Both the position numbers and the translations under genes were made by a program. Below, piece after piece: positions 58,453-64,000 of a DNA stretch of 64,000 bases; position 1 is the stretch's first letter, and the number at the start of each line of letters is the position of its first letter. The notes beneath the pieces were generated by a model that was not told where the DNA came from, did no database searches, and saw nothing but the letters and a program-made list of their open reading frames with translations. Source of the stretch: Lotus japonicus (Eukaryota > Streptophyta > Magnoliopsida > Fabales > Fabaceae); the NCBI RefSeq assembly GCF_012489685.1, contig NC_080046.1, positions 46,153,176-46,217,175 on the forward strand, in the 5' to 3' direction.

Positions 58453-60471
58453 TGTTAGAATATAATATTATAATAGAATATTAGAATATTTATTATTGAT
58501 TTATGATGATGTAATTACGCATTTAATCTAGCTTAGATTTATTTCCTAGTTACCTATTAGCCTAAGACTTTTGTATATAAATACTCAATTGTCTATCAGT
58601 GGAAAGCACATAATACAATTCATTTATGGTATCATAAGCTAGTTCTGATCCTATGACCTAGTTTTTTTTTTCTGTTTTTTTTTATTATTGTTTTTATTTT
58701 TCCTTTTGTCGCCGCCGTCGCACCTTCTCTTGAATGTGCTGCCATCGGGCTGCACCTTCTCCTTAACGTGTTGCAGCGGCCGCCCTCTACTTTAAGAGCA
58801 TCGCCGTCGCTGCTGCTCTCACGTGCGCGACCATCGCCATGATTGAGCCCCACGCCGCTGCACTCTACTCTTAGAGCGTCGCCGCTTGAGCAACTGTCGC
58901 CGCCCTCTACTTTAAGAGCGTCGTCATCGCCGCTCGCTCTCACGTGCAATCCTTGCCGTGATTGAGCCCCTCATCGCCGCACTCGACTCTTAGAGCGTCG
59001 CCGCTTGAGCCGCCGCCGCTGCCCTCTAGTCTTAGAGCGTCGTCGCCGCTCGCTCTCACTTGCGATCCTCGTCGTGATTGAGTCGCTGCCGCCCTATACT
59101 CGTAGAGCGCCGCCGCCTTATTTTTTTAATTTTTAATTTTTCAGTACAAAAAAAAAACCTTCCTTTAGAGGAACATCCGCCACAGCACCTTTGCCTTCAT
59201 ACTGCTGCCGCCGCTCACCATCCAGTCGCCGCGCTTTGCACCGCCGTCGCGCCGCTCCTTCTTATCGCGAATCCTCACCAACGCTGCGTTCATGCTACCT
59301 CTAGTTGTGAGACCGCGTCGCCTTCCTTTCTTCCACAGGAACGCGACTCGTCCCGCAACAGCAGCCCGCGCCAACACCGCAGGCCACCGCGACAACCGCG
59401 TCGCTCGTCTCTCGCGTCGTCGCTCCTCCCGCGCCCGTCTTTGGTCGTGCCCCTTCCTAGATCCGGCCAGCAAGCCCCGTGACCAAGGTTGCCCGACCCG
59501 TCCAGATCCAGGTCCTAAGCCCAAACAACTATTTTTTTACCTTTTCAAGTGAACGGGCCTCACACGGTTCGAACCGGACCGGTTCGCCCAACCGGTTGAA
59601 TCGGTCCACGAGCAACATTATATAAATTAAAAAAAAAACTTTTTTTCCTGATCCCTCCTATGGCCAATCACACTCCGATCCTGGCTCTTCGACACCATCC
59701 AGCCGCCGCGCTCTAAACTGCCGTCGCGCCGCTCCTTCTGATTGCGAACCCTCACCAACACTGCGTTCAGGCCACCTCTGGTTGTGAGACCGCGTCGCGT
59801 TCCTTTCTTCCACAGGAACGCGACCCGTCCAGCAACAGCAGCTCGCGCCCCAGCACCTTAGGCCACCGCGACAACCGCGTCGCTCGTCTCTCGCGTCGCC
59901 GCTCCTCCCACGCCCGTCTTTGGTCGTGCCCCTCCCCAGATCCGGCCAACAATCCCCAACCTTTTTTTTTCCTTTTCGATTGAACCGGCCTCACTCAGTT
60001 CGAACCAGACCGGTTCGCCCAATCGGTTGAACCGGTCCACCAGCAACATTTTATAAATTAAAAAAAAAACTTTTTTTCCTGATCCGTCCAATGGCCGATC
60101 ACACTCCGATCCCAGCTCTCCAATGCCAACGATTGTTCCTTACGCCGACAGTGGTTCCTCCTCTTCAAGTCAATTAGAGTTTTCTCCGGCAGCTCTCGCA
60201 TTTGAAGGGTATTTTATTTTCACGACAGGCCTACTTCGAGTCCTTTTTGCTGATTTTCACTCCAGTCTCAACATCGGTGAACCTCCGGTTCCGACTGCGG
60301 GGGTGTGTTAGAATATAATATTATATTAGAATATTTATTATTAATTTATTATGATGTAGTTACGCATGTAATCTAGCTTAGATTTATTTCCTAGTTACCT
60401 ATTAGCCTAGGACTTTTGTATATAAATACTCAATTGTTTATCAATGGAAAGCACGAAATACAATTCCTTCA
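58453..60471 (+). mobile_element. Non-coding GC-rich LTR retrotransposon
   Basis: LTRs at 58453-58626 (174 bp) and 60306-60471 (166 bp), both starting TGTTAGAATATAATATTA; target duplication CAATT (58448-58452 and 60472-60476). The PBS-like TGGTATCATAAGC follows LTR 1, and the purine tract CTGCGGGGGTG precedes LTR 2. The 1.7 kb interior is much richer in G+C than the flanks and built from internal repeats (59210-59640 is repeated at 59690-60075; a shorter GAGCGTCGCCGCC-containing unit recurs at 58790-59110). Open frames in it are GC-driven; no gag or pol domain seen. Best described as a TRIM/LARD-type element. Confidence 0.88.
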
Positions 60472-60909
60472 CAATTTGGTGTTCCTCACAGACATTGAAG
60501 GGGACAACTTAAAAGAGATGTTGGAAGGGGCAGCAGAGTCGCTGGAAAGGATCTTTCACTCAGTAAGGCTATGGTCTCTAACAACAATCCTGGCACATGG
60601 ATCAGATGCAGTGGTGTCCCTTTGGATATTTGGCATGGTGACTGTTTGAAACAATTGGTGGGAGGGATTGGGTCATATGTGTGTATGGATGTGAGAACTA
60701 GATGTTTTTCAAGGCTTGAATATGCACGAATATTGGTGACGACATATGTGCAGGAATTGATTGCAAGAGTGAACCGTGTCAAGATTAATGGTCAAGGACT
60801 GAGTGTTAGATTGATTGAAGAATTGGGGAGAAGCAGTGAATCAGTGCAATTGCCACCATATGGAAAGGGATTCTCCATCATCTTCTGGAACATCAGAGAC
60901 CTTGAGTGA

Positions 60910-61374
60910 GTATGGGTCGCGGGAGGATATGTAGGGCTGGGAAATCAGCTCGGTGGCGGCCGGTAGCGTTGAGACGGAATCTGAGGAGTTGGAGTGAGGC
61001 GGCGATGGGGGGGGGAGGCAAACCGACAATTGAAGGTAACAATAATACAACAATGGCGGAATGGAAACAAGCTTGTCTAGGTTGTAGAGAAAAAGCGGGG
61101 GAAAAACATTTAATAAAGACACAACAAAGTCTCATCTCATGAGGACGCAAGGCCCTATAAGACTACAATGATGAGTGGCGAAAAAGAGGATATAGATTCG
61201 ACAACGGAATCACCTGGACGACAGATACTCTGGCGCTTGGGCAACGATAGTCGGTAGAGAGATTTCAACCCCAAGAAATCTCGCCAATTTTTCAATTTGT
61301 TTCATTATGGTTATAAGTTATAACATGTACTTTAAATTTATGTAGAACCATCTCCCTCCTTGACCCACGCTTCA
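60910..61374. other. No gene recognised
   Basis: May include decayed downstream LINE sequence directly after the ORF1 piece (SIIFWNIRDLE), as LINE endonuclease domains begin with a similar NIRGL-type motif, but nothing further is convincing. Confidence 0.35.
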
Positions 61375-62506
61375 GGGCATGTTTGGTATGCTCATAGTAT
61401 AGGTCTGATAGTATAAGGCTTGATTGTATGAGGCCTGATAAGATAAGGTCTGATAAAATTTTAATCCTATACAACGTTTGGTCACACACCGTATAATTTG
61501 GTGGCGATAGTGGTGGTGGTGATGATGGTGGTGGTGGTATTGGAAGGTGATGATGGCGGCGGTGGTGGCGGATGGTGGCGACGGTGGTGGTGATTGCGGT
61601 GGTGGTAGTAGTGGTTGTAGCGACAATGGTGGTAGTGGTGGAGGGTGGTGGCGAAAATGGTTGTGGAGTGTGGTGATGGCGGCAGTGACGATAACGATGA
61701 CGGTATCAACGATGGTGACATTAGGGGGCGTTTGGTATAAGGTTGGGAAATACATTCCCGGAAATAATATTCCTGGGAGTCTGATTGTTGGGAATATCAT
61801 TCCTGGGTAAGACTTATAAGTGTGTTTGGTTAGGATAAATTTTATTTAATTTAAAAATTCAAAAATTCAAAATAAAAAAATATGATGGAATTTGTGAGTA
61901 TGAGAAATTACATTCACTTTCCTGTGTGAATGCAAGATTCTCAACTTATTTCATGGGAATCAAATGTGGGAGTTATGGAAGTTATTCCATTCCTGGGAAT
62001 GTTTTATACTCGGCATCCAATTTCCAACCTTATAACAAACACGTGAGTATGATTCCATACCTCCACATTCTTGGGAATGTATTTCTCAACCTTGTACCAA
62101 ACGCCCCCTTAGTGGTGGTGATGGCAGTGACAGTAGTGGTGGCGGAAGTGGTGGTGGAGGGTGGTGGAGGTGGCGGCGGTGGTGGTAGTAGCGATAACAA
62201 TGATGGTATCAACAATGGTGGAGCGTGGTGGTGTTGGCGGCAACGACATTAGTGGTGGCGGTAGTGGTGGCAGAGGTGTGGTGGTGGTGGCGGTTGATTA
62301 AATATTTTCAAGTAGCTTATGCATTACATTCTTATCATGTCTTATCCATCATCTATAGGGTGATTAAATAATCATCATTTTAATGTAGAAGAGGGAATTG
62401 ATGTCTAAGCTTATACAATAAATGTGAGCACCAAACAATGGATAAGTCTATAATGTATTGTATAAATTTATACTATCGTGATATTATGAATATACTAAAT
62501 GAGCCC
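61375..62506. mobile_element. Outer Tourist-like MITE carrying a GGT-rich minisatellite
   Basis: Left end GGGCATGTTTGGTATGCTCA and right end (inverted) GGGCTCATTTAGTATATTCA are imperfect TIRs flanked by TCA and TTA. The interior is mostly a purine/GT minisatellite built of GGTGGTGGCGGTGATGG-type words (61498-61720 and 62112-62297), which creates long glycine-rich or proline/histidine-rich spurious frames. It is split by another MITE. Confidence 0.65.
61724..62108. mobile_element. Inner Tourist-like MITE (GGGGGCGTTTGGT ends)
   Basis: 385 bp, TIRs GGGGGCGTTTGGTATAAGGT and ACCTTGTACCAAACGCCCCC (18 of 20 pair), with the exact 3-bp target duplication TTA (61721-61723 and 62109-62111). Inner inverted repeats include GGAAATACATTCC and GGAATGTATTTC. 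A clear PIF/Harbinger-type MITE inserted into the minisatellite of the outer element. Confidence 0.92.
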
Positions 62507-63545
62507 TTAATTTTGGTAACATTGTATTATCACCAAGTAGATACTTGAATTAGTAACTGCGAACCTGAAAGAAAATGATAGTGATAGTGAAAGATATTAT
62601 CCATGTACAATCTATAGCTGCTACGTGCACTTAAACAGAACAAAAGAATAAAGGATGAGCAATTGAGCATGCTACATACAAACTGAGCATGCCTCAAATA
62701 AAGCTTTGGTTCATTTTGAAAGAGTTAGAGACATTCGGTGCTTGTTTAATCCCCTTCTCTATTTCCTGATTTTAAAATCTATGATTAAAAAAAAAATTAA
62801 AACACGTTTTTCAAAAGAAAAAAGTCCTTTAAAAATTTCTCTAACATCTTTTAGGATTTTAGTTTTAAAAATTGAAATAAGAAGATTTTTAATTATTAAA
62901 ATTGAAAACTTTTTTCCAAAATTGTAATCAAACATGATTTTTCATTTTTTTAAACCGTGTCACTCCTCTTTATCTATGTGATGATTATTCTTATATAAAG
63001 TTATAATGCTTTCCATAACTTGTTCAGTGGCCATTTAAAAAAAAAATGTTCAATAGAAAACCCATCTATGCTAGAGAACAACACACTAGTTGTTTATATT
63101 GCAATCTAATTTCAAATTAAAGACACATGAACAAAGTTTACATTCATGCATGGCAAAGCCAACCAATGATCGGGGTTGAAACACATACCATTAATTTTGG
63201 TACTTCAGTTTTATTTTCTGTAAGCACCATAAATAGAACATAATTTTTCCAAAGTTTGGGCCGTTGATTTTGCAATTCGGCCTTGAGACAAGCCCAAATT
63301 AGTTAATGTCCAATTCTTCTAGCCCCAAGTTAAAGGGCATTAATTTATTGACAAAAAAAAAGCATTAATTTTAACACCCCTCTATTAATCCCACACCCTC
63401 ATTTTTGCACCAAAATGACTCAAATACCCTTAAAATGTAATTTTATTCCAAACATATCTATTTTCCTACCTTATCACCACCATCATCTTTGTTTGTCACA
63501 CCACCCTTCACTTTCACACTCATCTCATGGTTTTCTTCGTTGCTA
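62507..63545. other. No gene recognised
   Basis: AT-rich DNA. A short open frame from 63415 has no similarity that I recognise and overlaps the beginning of the palindromic repeat region. Confidence 0.4.
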
Positions 63546-64000
63546 CGTTCCACACTTTATAAGTGTGAAGCAAGGTATGTTCATTCTCTCTCCACCTTCT
63601 TTCTTTCGTTTTAAGCGTTTCACACTTAGTGAGTGTGAAATATTTTCACACTTTGTGAGTGTGAATTACAAGTGTTTTACAGAAGGTCAAGCTCAAGTTT
63701 CCTAGACAAAGAACCAGAACAGTTTCACACTCTTGAGTGTGAAATTAAATTGTGTTTCACACTCTTGAGTATGAAATAACAGTGATTTACATAAGGTCAA
63801 GATCTAGTTTCTTGGACACCAAAGCAACTAGGCATCAGTTTCACACCCTTGAGTGTGAAATTAAATTGTGTTTCACACTCTTGAGTGTGAAATGAAAATT
63901 TTAAAAATAAAATATTTAAAATTGAAAATATAATTTTCAACAGTTGGTCCAATCACACTCTTGAGTGTGAAACACGTGAAACTGAATTGTGTTTCACACT
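63546..64000. repeat. Array of short palindromes TTTCACACTCTTGAGTGTGAAA
   Basis: Perfect or near-perfect palindromes centred on CACTC-N-GAGTG occur at about 63614-63640, 63639-63665, 63722-63744, 63754-63776, 63839-63861, 63870-63892 and 63953-63971, with a further half at the window end. Pairs ~32 bp apart recur every ~116-118 bp together with the spacer words TTTACA(T/G)AAGGTCAAG and GTTTC(C/T)TNGACA, so they form a tandem repeat that continues beyond the window. Confidence 0.88.

Larger units (their letters stand above)
57605..60909 (+). pseudogene. LINE (L1-type) ORF1 fossil, three pieces
   Basis: Pieces 57605-57827, 58147-58447 and 60477-60909 join across two insertions. Piece 1 reads NNQGQRFGFVRLFDV with an RRM RNP1-like motif RFGFVRL, then EGHLDKTVINNMGFQVNL. 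Piece 2 reads SYVEIVKQGGVQMKGTYLV. Piece 3 reads TWIRCSGVPLDIWHGDCLKQ and YVQELIARVNRVKINGQ, a DUF4283-type segment found in plant LINE ORF1 and related proteins. Frames are interrupted by stops in pieces 2 and 3. No endonuclease or reverse transcriptase follows, so the element is 5' ORF only. Confidence 0.72.

Noticed and set aside
58632..60091. Several Arg/Ala-rich frames of 75-134 codons on both strands
   Set aside because: They are caused by high G+C in the body of a non-coding LTR element; frames on opposite strands overlap and end in LTR or polypurine sequence.
61547..61810. Glycine-rich or histidine/proline-rich proteins
   Set aside because: Translations of a GGTGGTGG-type minisatellite inside a MITE, with no conserved domain or gene structure.
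63700..64000. CRISPR-like repeat/spacer array
   Set aside because: The repeats are palindromes in a eukaryotic genome, spacers are themselves repeated with ~117-bp periodicity, and no cas genes exist.

Overview
The window looks like a repeat-rich stretch of a plant nuclear genome, most probably a legume. It is AT-rich, its genes have GT-AG introns, and it carries TRIM retrotransposons primed by initiator-Met tRNA, Helitron, hAT, PIF/Harbinger and Mutator-type elements. The recognisable proteins are plant families: a class-3 lipase-like hydrolase, VAC14, an ATG1-type kinase and HD-ZIP III. The legume call rests on remembered similarity of VAC14 and repeat families and is an inference. No bacterial, viral or organellar genes were seen, and no tRNA, rRNA or CRISPR locus.

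Only one gene looks intact: a two-exon, 401-codon class-3 lipase-like alpha/beta hydrolase on the minus strand (exons 53017-53192 and 51196-52225). A second copy at 2754-3725 belongs to a 3.4-3.6 kb segmental duplication (783-4384 versus 49574-52970). That copy is a pseudogene: exon 1 is gone, 20 codons next to the catalytic motif are deleted, and it has a frameshift and a patch of scrambled filler sequence.

Region by region: 0.8-4.4 kb, decayed lipase copy; 5-9.9 kb, MITE and Mutator-like elements and a long diverged inverted repeat; 10.6-12.1 kb, an unusual TRIM concatemer; 13.2 kb, a copia-type LTR; 14.9-34.1 kb, a composite of three HD-ZIP III fragments, three arrays of a ~139-bp tandem repeat (about 10 kb in all), two arrays of a ~102-bp repeat, and exons of an ATG1-like kinase; 34.9-42.2 kb, a multi-exon VAC14 pseudogene with several stops; 42.75-43.5 kb, a non-autonomous Helitron with both ends; 44-45.7 kb, CACTA/hAT remnants; 46.0-49.25 kb, a 3.2 kb solo LTR; 49.6-53.2 kb, the intact lipase copy; 53.5-55.7 kb, a 2.2 kb Harbinger-type element just upstream of that gene; 55.9-57.2 kb, two related Mutator-like MITEs; 57.6-60.9 kb, a LINE ORF1 fossil split by a hAT element and a GC-rich LTR element; 61.4-62.5 kb, nested MITEs around a GGT-rich minisatellite; 63.5 kb to the end, an array of short perfect palindromes.

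The most distinctive structure is the 14.9-34.1 kb block. Exons of an HD-ZIP III START-domain gene, each with only the 5' half of the miR165/166 target site, sit in the same orientation beside a large array of a 139-bp repeat. The unit [HD-ZIP III exons - 139-bp array - 102-bp array - flanking segment] has itself been duplicated. The genes do not form a pathway or operon. The window mostly records gene duplication, decay and nested transposition.
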